The notes under the pieces are model-generated. The model did no database searches. It had not been told where the DNA came from and worked only from the letters and a program-made list of their open reading frames with translations. A DNA stretch of 64,000 nt from UBA2033 sp035345875. Its GTDB lineage: Bacteria > Spirochaetota > Leptospiria > Leptospirales > Leptospiraceae. The translations under genes and the position numbers were made by a program. Of the stretch, positions 38,366-48,419 are shown in pieces. Each line of letters starts with the position of its first letter. The first letter of the stretch is position 1. Where the stretch lies: assembly GCA_035345875.1 (NCBI GenBank), contig DAORDH010000016.1:1-64000 (forward strand), written 5' to 3'.

Positions 38366-41300
38366 TTATAAAATTATACCAATCACAGTGATATCATCTC
38401 TTTGTGGCTCTTTATTATTTTGTGTATGAGCATCTAAACCATCTTCAAAGAGTTTCTTTTGATCTAAACCTGATTTATTATAATGCAATTGAATCATCTC
38501 TTGTAGTCCCTTTGATCCAATCTTCTTACCATCAGGATTTGGTTGATCTTGAAATCCATCCGTTGTTAAGTATAAAGCGTTTCGCACACCTGACTCAATT
38601 CGAATGATATGATTTGTATATTTGCGAGCTTCTTTTTGTTTACCACCAATTGACTCTTTATCTCCCTTAATGGAAACAAATTCATCCCCTTTCATCATAT
38701 ACAATGTTCTATGTCCACCCGCAAATACAACTTCTTTGCCAGTGGAATCTATTCGACAGAAACATATCTCCATACCGTCACGCGATGCATCTTCCTTTAC
38801 ATCCTGTCTAAGCGCATGACGCACATTATTATTTAAATGTTCCAGTATCAAAGCAGGATCTAAGATATGTTGCTCTTTTACTACTTGGTTTAAAATAGAA
38901 CTACCAATCATTGACATGAAGGCTCCCGGGACTCCATGTCCTGTGCAATCGACAGCCGCAATAAAGGTATAACCTTCGAAATGAGTGAACCAGTAAAAAT
39001 CTCCAGATACAATATCCTTCGGTCTAAATAGGATAAAGAAATCTTTTAAAACTGTTCCTATTCCAGATTTAGAAGGTAGAATCGCCTCTTGAATTGTTTT
39101 TGCATAATTAATACTATCAGTAATGTGTTGATTCTTTTCTGCTAATTGTTCATTTGTTTCAGCCAATTCTTTCGTTCTATCTCTAACTTTCTGTTCCATA
39201 TTCGCATAAAGCAAAGCATTATCAATAGAGATAGCAGCTTGGGAAGATAGAACGTTAACTACTTGGAGCCTATCGGCTGTAAATGCTCCACTCGACAGAT
39301 TATTTTCTAAATATAATACTCCAGTTAATTCTCCCTGTTTAATAATAGGAGAGCAAAGAATAGATTTGATTTGATTTCTAGAAATATAGGTATCTTTATT
39401 AAATTTATCATCGGTTGTTGCATTGATTAAAACTTTACTTTCTTTCGTTCTCTCTACGTAATAAACTACAGAACTAGCAATATCCGGATACTCATCTACT
39501 GGAATATTTGTTAATACTTTCACATCGTCAGACGAAATAGATCCTTCAGCTTCAATATAAAGTTTTTTATCTTTCTTTAAAAGTAAAACTCCTCTTTGCG
39601 CGCCAGCATTTTCAACCACAATACTCATGATTTTATTTAACAAATTCTCAATTTTGATTTCACCAGAGATAGCAGATGAACTTTTCAAAACAGATTGTAA
39701 ATCAAGTGTATTCGTCGTATGTAGCTGTGTTGCAGAACCACTACCTGTCTGAGTAGAAATACTCATTGTTCCGGATAATGTCTTGGAGAAATCGTATGGT
39801 ATTTTCTGATCTGTGATTAGATTTGAATATCTTTCCTTTAGATCTTCACATTTTCGAATTGCACCCCAACCTTCATAACATGTATATGCTTCTAGAAAAT
39901 AATTTTGAGCAAATCTATAATTCTTTTTCTTGAGCCAAAACTTTGCAGCGAGTTCATTTGCTAAGGCTTCATTCTGAACAAACTCATTTTTCCTAGCTTC
40001 TAAAATGGACTCATCATAATATTTCGCAGCTTTCCAGTTTTTATATTCTAGTCTAGCAATCTCTGCTTCGACCAGTAAATACTTATGTAAGTAATTTTCA
40101 GGACAACTCTCTGCCCAGATTTTCATTTGCTTTTGATTGGTTTTAATTTGATTGATATATTTTATTCTATCTTCTTTAGAAGCATCTTTATAAACAGCTG
40201 CTAGAATAAGAGAATAATAGAAGTTATGCTCTGCAACAGAATTAATTCCATTTATAAATGGAATCATCTTCTCTGTTTCTAAAATTAAGCTTAACATTTC
40301 ATCATGCATTTCATACAAAAACAGCATCTGACATTTCATGATCTTATAGATCGTGATAGGATACATACTTTGATGCAAATTACATAAATCTAAATAGCTT
40401 TTTTCATTATAAGAATTGGATTGAAAAACATCTTTACCTGATGTCTTTCCACTTGCATTGGAAACGATAATCTCTACACCTAAGATTGTATCGATTGCCA
40501 TCACGTTTTTTGCATGAACCGAAAAGTCCAACTGCTTAGGTAAATCCTCCATCATACTAGAAAATGTTTTTCCAGTGTAAAAGGAATTTACCATAATATG
40601 GAGTGCACTATAACCACCGTGCATAAACTCCCCAGAATCAAGTGCAGCTTGTATTCCATCACGGTTGATTTTATCAGAAAGTATCAGATGGTGATTCCAT
40701 GGATTCGCATAATTAGCTAGAATGTTTGCAGCCTTGGCAATACCAGCTTTACTTTCAAACTTTTGACTAATCTGTAAAGAAAGCAAACTATAGGAATATG
40801 CATTTCTATATTCACCTGAAGAAGCAAGCATGATACCATAAGCTGAATATCCATACGACTCTGGAAGATTTCCATATTTTAAGAATATGTTTACCATTTT
40901 CAAACAAATTACAGGAAATAGCTCAATGGCAATATTATAAGCTGTTGTAATTGTATTCATCAAAAGCTTCACAGCCATTTCCATTGTTGGATTCTGCATT
41001 TTTGCTTCATTGATAAGATCAGGAACTTTTCTATTTCCTAAATTTTTAGTAACTTCTTTTGATTCTTCTGCAATAATATCTTGAAAATTTTCACTTGGCA
41101 AAGATAGACCGAGTGGTTTCAAAGCTTTTATAACAGTAGGAAGAGCTTTATCAAATTTTCCTTCAACAGTATATTGAATCATAAGCATATTGTATGCTTC
41201 CCCTTTTTCAATATCTGTTTTAGCATGATCAAGGATAATACCGATTAGCTTCTCAGAATTTTCAAAATTACCATTTAGATATTCAACCTCTCCGAGTTCT

Positions 41301-43696
41301 TTATAAACAATAATGGAAAGCTCATAGTATTTTTCCCAAGGTTTTGAAAATTGATTTAAGATTCTATGAGCCTGACTTAGATACTCAAGTGCAGGTTTAT
41401 AAGCGGTAGATATTTTTGCTTTTTTTCCAGCTTGTAAATTAAGTTCGATTAGATTTTTCTTTTCAGACTCATCTGTAATTAAATCAGAACCAATATTCAA
41501 ATGGTTCACTACATCAAATAAATTTTCTTCCCATCCTTCATTTTTTAGGAGAATTCTTCCAATTTTTAATCGTAGAGATTTCTTCTCCTCTTGACCAATT
41601 AATTCATAGCTTGCTTGCTGAACTCTATCATGCTGGAAACGATAGGCGATTTTTTTCGCGGTTTCATAGTTTCTTCGCATGTCCTTGATATCTGTTCCCA
41701 TCGAATCTACTAATCGATAATTGTCTCCAACCGGATAGATTAATTCTTCTTTGATCGTTTCGCTCAAATCTCTTTTAGTATCTTGTGGCCACGCATTGTT
41801 AATTAAAGAGAGAGTGGCTAATTCAAAATTATTTCCAATACAAGAAGCCAATTTTAAAATATGCTGAGTTTTTTCTGAGAGTTTTTGAATACGCCCGATG
41901 AGTAATTCAACTACGTTTTCGGAAATACGTGTAGATCTAATTTTTTCAATATCCCATTTCCATTTTCCATTTTCATAATCGAATGAAATTGAATCATCTT
42001 TGGTTAATTGCTTTAACAACTCTGTAATAAAAAAAGGATTCCCGCCAGTTTTTTGAAATACTAGTTCGGATAAAAGTTTTACATCTTCTGGCTTTGTAAA
42101 GAGACTATCGCATAGTAATTCATTTACATGTTGTTCTTCGAGAGGCTTTAAATAAATAGAGTCAACTACCCCACCCTCTTTTTTTATCGCATCTAACATT
42201 ATGACAAATGGATGACTGTTGTCCGTTTCGTTGTCTCTATAAGCAAGCATTAAAAAGAGATATCGAACAGAGGAATCTAACATTAAGTTTTTGATAAGAC
42301 CTAAAGAAGCAGAATCTGCCCACTGTAAATCATCTAAAAATATAGCAAGTGGATGCTCATAGTTCGCAAATACTTTTATAAAATTTTGAAATACTAAATA
42401 GAAACGATTTGAGTTTTCCTGAGCCCCTAATTCTGCAACAGGCGGCTGTTCCCCAATGATAAACTCTAGCTCTGGAATAACGTCTGTAATTACTTTACCA
42501 TTCGATCCGAGTGCTGTTAAAATCTTACTTTTCCATGTATCAATACTTTCAGGACTTTCCGTCAAAAACAATCGAATTAAGTTAGTAAAAACCTGAATGA
42601 TAGCGCTGAATGGTAAATTACGATTGTATTGATCATATTTACCAGTTAAAAAATATCCCCTGGAAGCAGTAATCGGTTTATTAATTTCTTTGACTAATGA
42701 AGATTTACCTACACCAGAATATCCAGAAATGAGCATGAGTTTAGAAGCTCCATTTTCATGAATCTCTGCAAACGTTTCAATTAGTTTTAAAATATCATCC
42801 GATCTACCGTATAACTTCTGTGGAATTTTAAATTCATCTGATAAATCTTTAGAGCCAATTACAATACTTTGGTCAGGTTTAGCTTCTTTTGCTAATTCTA
42901 AATCATATTTTAATCCAAGAGCTGTCTGATAACGATTCTCGGCAGTCTTTGCCATCAGTTTATCTACGATATTCGACAGAGAGACAGGAATAGAAGAATC
43001 GAGTTCATGTGCTGTTAGGGGAGTTTTTGCTAAATGAGCATGAACAAGTTCTAGAAGATCCGTATTTTCAAATGGGAGTTTACCAGTTAAAAGTTGATAG
43101 AATGTAACACCTAAAGAATAGAAGTCACTACGATAGTCAACAGATCGATTCATACGACCGGTTTGTTCAGGGGAAATATATTGAATGCTACCTTCTAAGA
43201 CGTTAGCTGCTGTCCATTTGGTTTCTTCTTTAGACAGGCGAGTTGAAATTCCAAAGTCAATGAGCTTAACATCCATATTATTAGGATTGATGATGATATT
43301 TTCAGGCTTTATGTCTTTATGAATTACTTTTTTTCTATGAATTTCAGATAGAATTTCGGCCAAACGAATTGCAATATCATAGAACTTATCAACAGGAATT
43401 TTTTTCCCCTGTGTATACTCTTTCAGAGAAATTCCACCTGTATCTTCATAGGCTAGGAAAAAACCATTTGAATATCTTTGAAATGCATAGACCTTTAACA
43501 TCAAGTCAGATGACAGGTATTTCATTACATCAAATTCGTTTTTTAAATTTATGATAGATGCATGAAATTCATTATGAATTGGAATACTTTTTAAAATTAT
43601 GGGCTTGTTATCTGCTTTGTCAACGGCTCTATAAACTTCTATATCTGAATTTGTATTGATCCTTTCCTTGATTTCATAGCCTTCAATTAACTGCAT
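38366..43696 (-). CDS. Ser/Thr kinase-ATPase-GAF-SpoIIE phosphatase, SiaA-like
   Basis: A 1776-residue multidomain signalling protein. An N-terminal Hanks-type kinase (about 10-270) has the lysine in IILKS, HKDIKPEN and LIDFG, though its glycine-rich loop is poor. An AAA/STAND ATPase follows, with ISGYSGVGKSSL (about 325) and LAIFLDDLQWAD. A long helical, TPR-like middle (about 700-1300), a GAF domain (about 1335-1500), a coiled coil and a SpoIIE-type phosphatase (about 1555-1776) complete it. The phosphatase motifs SGDFYWF, AVDCTGHGVPGAFMSMIG, TTDGFQDQ and QRDDITVIG are intact and resemble SiaA. It is the first gene of the cluster and would act as both sensor and SiaC phosphatase, by inference. 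Confidence 0.9.
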   Translation of the reverse strand: MQLIEGYEIKERINTNSDIEVYRAVDKADNKPIILKSIPIHNEFHASIINLKNEFDVMKYLSSDLMLKVYAFQRYSNGFFLAYEDTGGISLKEYTQGKKIPVDKFYDIAIRLAEILSEIHRKKVIHKDIKPENIIINPNNMDVKLIDFGISTRLSKEETKWTAANVLEGSIQYISPEQTGRMNRSVDYRSDFYSLGVTFYQLLTGKLPFENTDLLELVHAHLAKTPLTAHELDSSIPVSLSNIVDKLMAKTAENRYQTALGLKYDLELAKEAKPDQSIVIGSKDLSDEFKIPQKLYGRSDDILKLIETFAEIHENGASKLMLISGYSGVGKSSLVKEINKPITASRGYFLTGKYDQYNRNLPFSAIIQVFTNLIRLFLTESPESIDTWKSKILTALGSNGKVITDVIPELEFIIGEQPPVAELGAQENSNRFYLVFQNFIKVFANYEHPLAIFLDDLQWADSASLGLIKNLMLDSSVRYLFLMLAYRDNETDNSHPFVIMLDAIKKEGGVVDSIYLKPLEEQHVNELLCDSLFTKPEDVKLLSELVFQKTGGNPFFITELLKQLTKDDSISFDYENGKWKWDIEKIRSTRISENVVELLIGRIQKLSEKTQHILKLASCIGNNFELATLSLINNAWPQDTKRDLSETIKEELIYPVGDNYRLVDSMGTDIKDMRRNYETAKKIAYRFQHDRVQQASYELIGQEEKKSLRLKIGRILLKNEGWEENLFDVVNHLNIGSDLITDESEKKNLIELNLQAGKKAKISTAYKPALEYLSQAHRILNQFSKPWEKYYELSIIVYKELGEVEYLNGNFENSEKLIGIILDHAKTDIEKGEAYNMLMIQYTVEGKFDKALPTVIKALKPLGLSLPSENFQDIIAEESKEVTKNLGNRKVPDLINEAKMQNPTMEMAVKLLMNTITTAYNIAIELFPVICLKMVNIFLKYGNLPESYGYSAYGIMLASSGEYRNAYSYSLLSLQISQKFESKAGIAKAANILANYANPWNHHLILSDKINRDGIQAALDSGEFMHGGYSALHIMVNSFYTGKTFSSMMEDLPKQLDFSVHAKNVMAIDTILGVEIIVSNASGKTSGKDVFQSNSYNEKSYLDLCNLHQSMYPITIYKIMKCQMLFLYEMHDEMLSLILETEKMIPFINGINSVAEHNFYYSLILAAVYKDASKEDRIKYINQIKTNQKQMKIWAESCPENYLHKYLLVEAEIARLEYKNWKAAKYYDESILEARKNEFVQNEALANELAAKFWLKKKNYRFAQNYFLEAYTCYEGWGAIRKCEDLKERYSNLITDQKIPYDFSKTLSGTMSISTQTGSGSATQLHTTNTLDLQSVLKSSSAISGEIKIENLLNKIMSIVVENAGAQRGVLLLKKDKKLYIEAEGSISSDDVKVLTNIPVDEYPDIASSVVYYVERTKESKVLINATTDDKFNKDTYISRNQIKSILCSPIIKQGELTGVLYLENNLSSGAFTADRLQVVNVLSSQAAISIDNALLYANMEQKVRDRTKELAETNEQLAEKNQHITDSINYAKTIQEAILPSKSGIGTVLKDFFILFRPKDIVSGDFYWFTHFEGYTFIAAVDCTGHGVPGAFMSMIGSSILNQVVKEQHILDPALILEHLNNNVRHALRQDVKEDASRDGMEICFCRIDSTGKEVVFAGGHRTLYMMKGDEFVSIKGDKESIGGKQKEARKYTNHIIRIESGVRNALYLTTDGFQDQPNPDGKKIGSKGLQEMIQLHYNKSGLDQKKLFEDGLDAHTQNNKEPQRDDITVIGIIL

Positions 43697-44156
43697 AAAA
43701 AAATAAGACCTCGCAACAGCGGTTCTGTAAGTAGATTACAGAACTGTTTGCTTTTATTTAATTTTGTCATGCAATTTATTTTTTTAAGGTAAAAATTTTC
43801 CTTAGGAAAAATGAAATTAGTAAGCCGTGTAATAAATATAGTGTTTTTTTTAGAAGAGTGCCTGCTGACAACTTGGGGATTTTTTTGTTTGGGTATTCCA
43901 AATTCAAAACAGCAAAGACGCTAAACGTTTTACCCCGAAAACGATTCCTAACAATTGCAACGTATTTACGAACTCAACTTCTATTTTCACTACTTAATAA
44001 AAATCAGGGTAAGGTGAACCCAATATTCAAATGGGATTTAATCCTAATGTCAAAAAAAGAATCACAGGATCCTTGGCCAAAAAGAATGAGAAGAGAGAAG
44101 TTATTAGATAAGCTGATTTCGCTTCCTTTCGAGAAGCAAAATCAGACCAAATGCAA
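43697..44156. other. Gene-free region upstream of the Sia-like cluster
   Basis: About 460 bases between the start of the large kinase gene and the end of the FabH-like gene. It should hold the promoter of the Sia-like cluster near 43700-43850, but no convincing box is seen. The hairpin at 44113-44145 belongs to the FabH-like gene. A plus-strand reading frame at 43858-44169 is not supported. Confidence 0.5.
44113..44145 (-). terminator. Hairpin after the FabH-like gene
   Basis: A 13-base stem (CTGATTTCGCTTC at 44113 with GAAGCAAAATCAG at 44133, one G-U pair) and a seven-base loop stand 11 bases beyond the FabH-like stop codon. The minus-strand tail lacks a long T-run. It is the likely 3' end of the FabH-like transcript. 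Confidence 0.65.
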
Positions 44157-45119
44157 TTATGCGATGTAGAGAATTCCTCCCCAGTAAAAGCCACCGCCAA
44201 CAGCAGGAGTTAAAACCACATCACCTTTCTTGATGATACCTTTATTGTAATTCTCTGCAAGAACAGTTGGAATCGATGCTGCGGAAACATTTCCCATTTT
44301 AGGATAGTTCATTAAATACTTTTCCTTTGGGATTTTAGTTCTTTTTAAAATATCTTTCACAACAATGTCTGTTCCAGGATGAGGAACAACCCATGTTATA
44401 TCACTTTCTTTGAGCCCATTTCTCTCCATGAGTAAATCAATGGCTTTTAAAGAATAGTCTGCTGCATTTGTGACTAAGTCTGGATAACTTCGAATGAGTC
44501 CAGCTGGAGCGGTGCAAGTAATCACATCCACAAGAGTTCCGACATCATACAAACATGTATCTACTAATCCTGTCTCTGTATTTCCAGTATATTCCATAAC
44601 TACAGCAGCCGCTGCATCCCCAGCAGTAAATTCGCCATATCCCCCCTTCTTTGTTCGTTCTGAAAAACGTTCTGAACCTACAACGAGAGCCTTCTTCCAT
44701 TTTCCCGTTTGGAGATAACAAGATGCGGTTTGCACTCCATGCACAAATCCAGTGCAAGCAGTCCCTAAATCAAAAGCAAGTGCATTCTTAGTTCCATTTA
44801 AAAGGGAAGCCTGGGGAGCCAAATCAGGTAGATAGTATCTTTCCGTCCAATTGCAGAACAAATATAGATCAATCGATTCAGGAGAAACACCTGCATTTTT
44901 CATAGCCATTTCACAAGCTTTGGATGCCATATAGACCGAAGTTTCTTTTTCACTGGATCGATGTCTTTGGGTAACACCAATATCCCCGATCACAGCCTTC
45001 TCTGCCGGGTGCATATCTGGATATTTTAATCTACCTCTAATCTCCTCATCAGTTAAAATCTTCTCTGGATAATAGTCTCCATAGCCTGTGATTTGAATTC
45101 CATTTGATTTAAGTTTCAT
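44157..45119 (-). CDS. 3-oxoacyl-ACP synthase III-like protein
   Basis: A 320-residue thiolase-fold enzyme of the FabH family, which condenses an acyl-CoA with malonyl-ACP. The catalytic triad is visible: Cys in LGTACTGFVHG, His in VVPHPGTDIV, and Asn in KMGNVSAASIP. The start ATG at 45119 has an AGGAGGAAT-type ribosome site. It lies 212 bp after the FabF-like gene in the same direction. No acyl carrier protein, dehydratase or reductase gene is nearby, so a special lipid or secondary-metabolite role is possible but not shown. Confidence 0.87.
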   Translation of the reverse strand: MKLKSNGIQITGYGDYYPEKILTDEEIRGRLKYPDMHPAEKAVIGDIGVTQRHRSSEKETSVYMASKACEMAMKNAGVSPESIDLYLFCNWTERYYLPDLAPQASLLNGTKNALAFDLGTACTGFVHGVQTASCYLQTGKWKKALVVGSERFSERTKKGGYGEFTAGDAAAAVVMEYTGNTETGLVDTCLYDVGTLVDVITCTAPAGLIRSYPDLVTNAADYSLKAIDLLMERNGLKESDITWVVPHPGTDIVVKDILKRTKIPKEKYLMNYPKMGNVSAASIPTVLAENYNKGIIKKGDVVLTPAVGGGFYWGGILYIA

Positions 45120-45331
45120 GATTCCTCCTATTCATTCCTAACTAGAAAATAAAGTTCTTTGAACATGCTTTGCATTTAATCTTTTTTAGTAAATTTCATT
45201 CAGCTTTTTTATCTATTAGAAAAACCTAATATTTATCAGTATCCTAAATTGGCGTGTATTCCATTTGCCTCACTCAACTCATACAAAGAAAGGTCAATGA
45301 CTCAAATTAAAAGCAAATTGTTTTCCTAAAA

Positions 45332-46600
45332 TTAATCTGGCACACCAAGCGACACAAAGGAAGATTGACTTCCAATAGCAAAAGCAAGAGAAATTGCAAA
45401 GTCTAGTTTTGTTTTTCTAGGTCCTTCGCTAATATGATCTTGATCGCATTCGGGATCTACATTTTTTAAATTGATGGTTGGGCAAAGTGTCTGATGCTCA
45501 ATCATCATAGCGGTTGCTGCTACATTTAAAATACCAGCTGCACCAAATGTGTGCCCATAGATTGGTTTAATTGAACCAAGAGGCGCCCACTTGTTCTTTG
45601 GAACACCATCATACAAAAGCTTCATAGATCTACCTTCTGCTAAATCATTTGTATAGGTAGCAGTTCCATGACCACAGAAATAATCTACATCCTCTAAAGA
45701 GCGTTTACTAATCTGAATGAGTTTTTTTATGCCTGAACATGCTTTTTTTCCTGTAATATCCATTCTCATAGCATGATCTGCTTCGTTATAGCTAAGAGTT
45801 CCTAAGATTTCAGCATAAATTTTTGCACCTCTTTCCATGGCATGATCATAGCTTTCCAAACATAATACCGCCGCTCCTTCTCCTAGAGCAAATCCATCCC
45901 GTTTGATATCATAAGGGCGAATTGCATTCTTTGGATCCTCTTTTTCTAGAGACATTACACGACTTTGTGGATCAGAATACATTTGCATGAGTGGTTTGAT
46001 CAAAGGAAATTCATGTCCTCCTGCATACATAACATCAGCGCGTCCTTTACGAATGGCTTGAAAACAAAGTGCAATTGCATGATGTCCTCCTACACAAGCA
46101 GAGGAAATAGTTGTAACAAAACCTTGAATATTACTATTAATGGCAGTTAAACTCGTTGGATTAGATGCCATAGAAGTCAATACCGCATAACGATCAAATA
46201 CAGACTCATCTTTTAATTCCGTGTATCTCTTCCAAGCATGTTCCCACCAAGCAAGAGAAGAGCGAGAGGAGGAATCAATAAAACCAACTCTTGTAGGATC
46301 TAAGCTATCTTTTGCGAGCTTTGCATTTTTTTGTGCTAAATCCATTGCTGCCATTAGAACGAGTGTCTCATGATTGTAATTTTTCGCGAGTTTAGGATCT
46401 AAGTCAGGCAAATACTTTTTGTAATCGAAATCATTTAGTTCAGCACCAACTTTAATAGAAAAGTTATCGGTGGGAAAGCGTGTTAAATATCCAATTTGAG
46501 ACTTTCCATCTCTTAAATTTTCCCAAAAACTGTCTACTGTAGAAGCATTTGGTAATACTGTTCCGATACCTGTGATCACTACTCTTTGATTTTTAGCCAT
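45332..46600 (-). CDS. Beta-ketoacyl-ACP synthase, FabF-like
   Basis: A 422-residue beta-ketoacyl synthase of the FabB/FabF type. The catalytic residues are Cys in SSACVGGHHAIAL, His in FCGHGTATYTND and His in YGHTFGAAGI. The N-terminal RVVITGIGTVLPN is typical. It is somewhat divergent from housekeeping FabF: the active-site segment has CVGGHH rather than CATG or CASS. It may pair with the FabH-like gene downstream. A TAGGAAAAAT ribosome site precedes the ATG. Confidence 0.87.
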   Translation of the reverse strand: MAKNQRVVITGIGTVLPNASTVDSFWENLRDGKSQIGYLTRFPTDNFSIKVGAELNDFDYKKYLPDLDPKLAKNYNHETLVLMAAMDLAQKNAKLAKDSLDPTRVGFIDSSSRSSLAWWEHAWKRYTELKDESVFDRYAVLTSMASNPTSLTAINSNIQGFVTTISSACVGGHHAIALCFQAIRKGRADVMYAGGHEFPLIKPLMQMYSDPQSRVMSLEKEDPKNAIRPYDIKRDGFALGEGAAVLCLESYDHAMERGAKIYAEILGTLSYNEADHAMRMDITGKKACSGIKKLIQISKRSLEDVDYFCGHGTATYTNDLAEGRSMKLLYDGVPKNKWAPLGSIKPIYGHTFGAAGILNVAATAMMIEHQTLCPTINLKNVDPECDQDHISEGPRKTKLDFAISLAFAIGSQSSFVSLGVPD

Positions 46601-47041
46601 ATTTTTCCTATTGCCTTCAATGGATTTTTTATTTATTCACTGAGTTGATATTTTAAAAACAATTAGTCAAGAAATTTTTTCGAAAGAGGCTTTTTTGCTT
46701 TCTTTCTGCTTCTTTCCAGAATGATACGATTCTATTCTTTCTAAAAATTAAGTGAAGTTTCTCACTAGTAAAGCAAAACCCTTAGAAAGTTGAGATATTG
46801 ACCTCTTTGCACTTTAAAATTGAATCCTACTTTTCTTCCTCAGAAGCAATGCTTTCAAACTTATAGTTTAATAAATTTGAAGAATATCCAGCAATCTTTT
46901 TCCTTTTAGATTCATTACGGATAAAGAGTGTTAGCCTTTATTTAATTTTAATTAATTTAAAATAGAATAATAAAAGCTAAGCCGAAGGTTGTAAGGATGA
47001 TTAACTTAGTATTTCCAAGGGAGGCTGAACTATTACTATTT
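46601..47041. other. Gene-free region with a possible frame-shifted tail
   Basis: About 440 AT-rich bases between the PDZ-like gene and the FabF-like gene. The only structure I see is a minus-strand reading frame at 46957-47056 without a start codon. It encodes a hydrophobic tail and could be a frame-shifted end of the upstream PDZ-like gene. Confidence 0.4.
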
Positions 47042-47380
47042 TTATTTCTTTAATGAGTTAGCTGTAGCTTGCAACAGCTTCTCAGAAAATTCAATAACTA
47101 TTGTATCTTTATTTCGAATCGTTGTTAAAAATATTTTTTCGTCAGGTTCTAAATCACTGAACATAGATTGAAAATGCAGTAACTCATCTACCAAAAAATC
47201 ATCACCAATTACCGCATTATTGGATTCCTCATAAGATATCTTATCTGCAATTTTTATTTCACAAGAATTAATTTTTATAATTTCATCTTCAGGACTAAAC
47301 AGTGCTTCCATTCTTTTATCTTTGCTGTAAACTTGTATTCCTGCTCCAAAGGTTTTATCATGCACAATCATAGGATCCAT
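47042..47380 (-). CDS. Small orphan PDZ-like protein
   Basis: About 112 residues from the ATG at 47380; a TTG at 47416 would add 12. The sequence FGAGIQVYSKDKRM, then DEIIKINSCEI, VDELLHFQSMFSDL and DEKIFLTTIRNKDTIVIEF, has the strand-helix pattern of a PDZ domain. No protease or membrane domain is attached. It may be a free adaptor or the remnant of a longer PDZ protein. The ribosome site is weak and no partner gene is near. Confidence 0.55.
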   Translation of the reverse strand: MDPMIVHDKTFGAGIQVYSKDKRMEALFSPEDEIIKINSCEIKIADKISYEESNNAVIGDDFLVDELLHFQSMFSDLEPDEKIFLTTIRNKDTIVIEFSEKLLQATANSLKK

Positions 47381-47699
47381 TCTTGTTTGCAATGAATGTC
47401 TACTAGTATTTTTCAAAGGCGTTTTGTATTGTTTTTCGCTTAATTTACAAATACAAGTTTTTTATATAAGTAAAAATCATTACTTTCATAGTGACAAAAA
47501 ACCAAGAAAAGATTTAAACTAAGCACTACCAAAGTTATACATAAAATTTTTTTTCATTTCATTTCTTTCCCTTTAATCAAAATACATAAAATATAGCAGC
47601 ATTGCTTATTAAGATAGTTCTATCATCAAAAAATATCTTAACTTAATAGAGACTATCGTATTTTTATCTGTCTCTATCAGTAATCTTTAAATCTTTTTA

Positions 47700-48269
47700 T
47701 TAAAAGGATAAGAATTCTTTTAAATCTAAAAGAATCTCATTTTGAAAGAGTGGATGTATAGAATCGGAAGCGGAAAGAACAGAGGTCGTTTGGTATTTGT
47801 CTTGATCTGGGTTTTGAAAAACTTCTAGAGTTTTATTTTGCAGATTGAAAATCCAATATTCTGGAATTTTTGCAGATGCATAGATATCTGCTTTATCTCT
47901 ATCAAATGCATTGGTTGAAAGTGCTATTTCGATTACTAGGTGCGCAAAGCTAGGATGTTCTTTCGCATAAAAATCTTCTCTGAATTCCACAATTGCTAAA
48001 TCCGGTTCTGGAACAGAATGGCTAAAAATCAGTGGATTTTCACTCGAAATGGTAAATTGATTAGAGATTGATTTTTGGAAAAAATGGATAAGTTTGCGAA
48101 CTAACGCTGCATGAATTGGTGACTTAGGCAGTTTCTTTACGATTACTCCCTCAATTAATTCCGCTTTCTCAGAAATTAAATTTTTTTCAGCTAGGTAATG
48201 ATATGCCTCAACACTAATAGGAATAAAATTTTCTCGAAGGAATTCTCTTTCTAATATATGGGAGGCCAT
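47700..48269 (-). CDS. Uma2 family PD-(D/E)XK nuclease-like protein
   Basis: A 189-residue protein of the Uma2 (DUF820) family, related to restriction-endonuclease folds. Family motifs are YHYLAEKNLISEKAELIEG, EPDLAIVE, LVIEIALS and DKADIYASAKIPEYWI, which supply the acidic and lysine residues of the site. Such genes are abundant in cyanobacteria and some spirochaetes; their biological role is unclear. It stands alone after the ribosomal cluster terminator and reads in the same direction. Confidence 0.85.
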   Translation of the reverse strand: MASHILEREFLRENFIPISVEAYHYLAEKNLISEKAELIEGVIVKKLPKSPIHAALVRKLIHFFQKSISNQFTISSENPLIFSHSVPEPDLAIVEFREDFYAKEHPSFAHLVIEIALSTNAFDRDKADIYASAKIPEYWIFNLQNKTLEVFQNPDQDKYQTTSVLSASDSIHPLFQNEILLDLKEFLSF

Positions 48270-48347
48270 ACATTACTCCTGATAGCTTACAAACCACTGT
48301 CAAGCTTTTTCATTTTATCCTGAAATTGATTCTATCCTACTCAAGAC

Positions 48348-48374
48348 AAAAAAAAAGCCGGTTTTTTACCGGCT
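48348..48374 (-). terminator. Rho-independent terminator of the rpoBC-rpsLG operon
   Basis: On the minus strand a perfect seven-base GC-rich stem (AGCCGGT with ACCGGCT) and a five-base A-rich loop are followed by a run of nine T residues. It lies about 45 bases after the rpsG stop codon. This is the clearest intrinsic terminator in the window and closes the ribosomal-protein cluster before any fusA or tuf gene. Confidence 0.93.
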
Positions 48375-48419
48375 CTTTGCAGTATCGGAAATTTACATTT
48401 CCTACTAATTAAAATCAGA

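Noticed and set aside
43858..44169. Plus-strand frame of 103 codons
   Set aside because: It covers the terminator-like hairpin of the FabH-like gene, overlaps that gene's end, has no ribosome site and resembles nothing.
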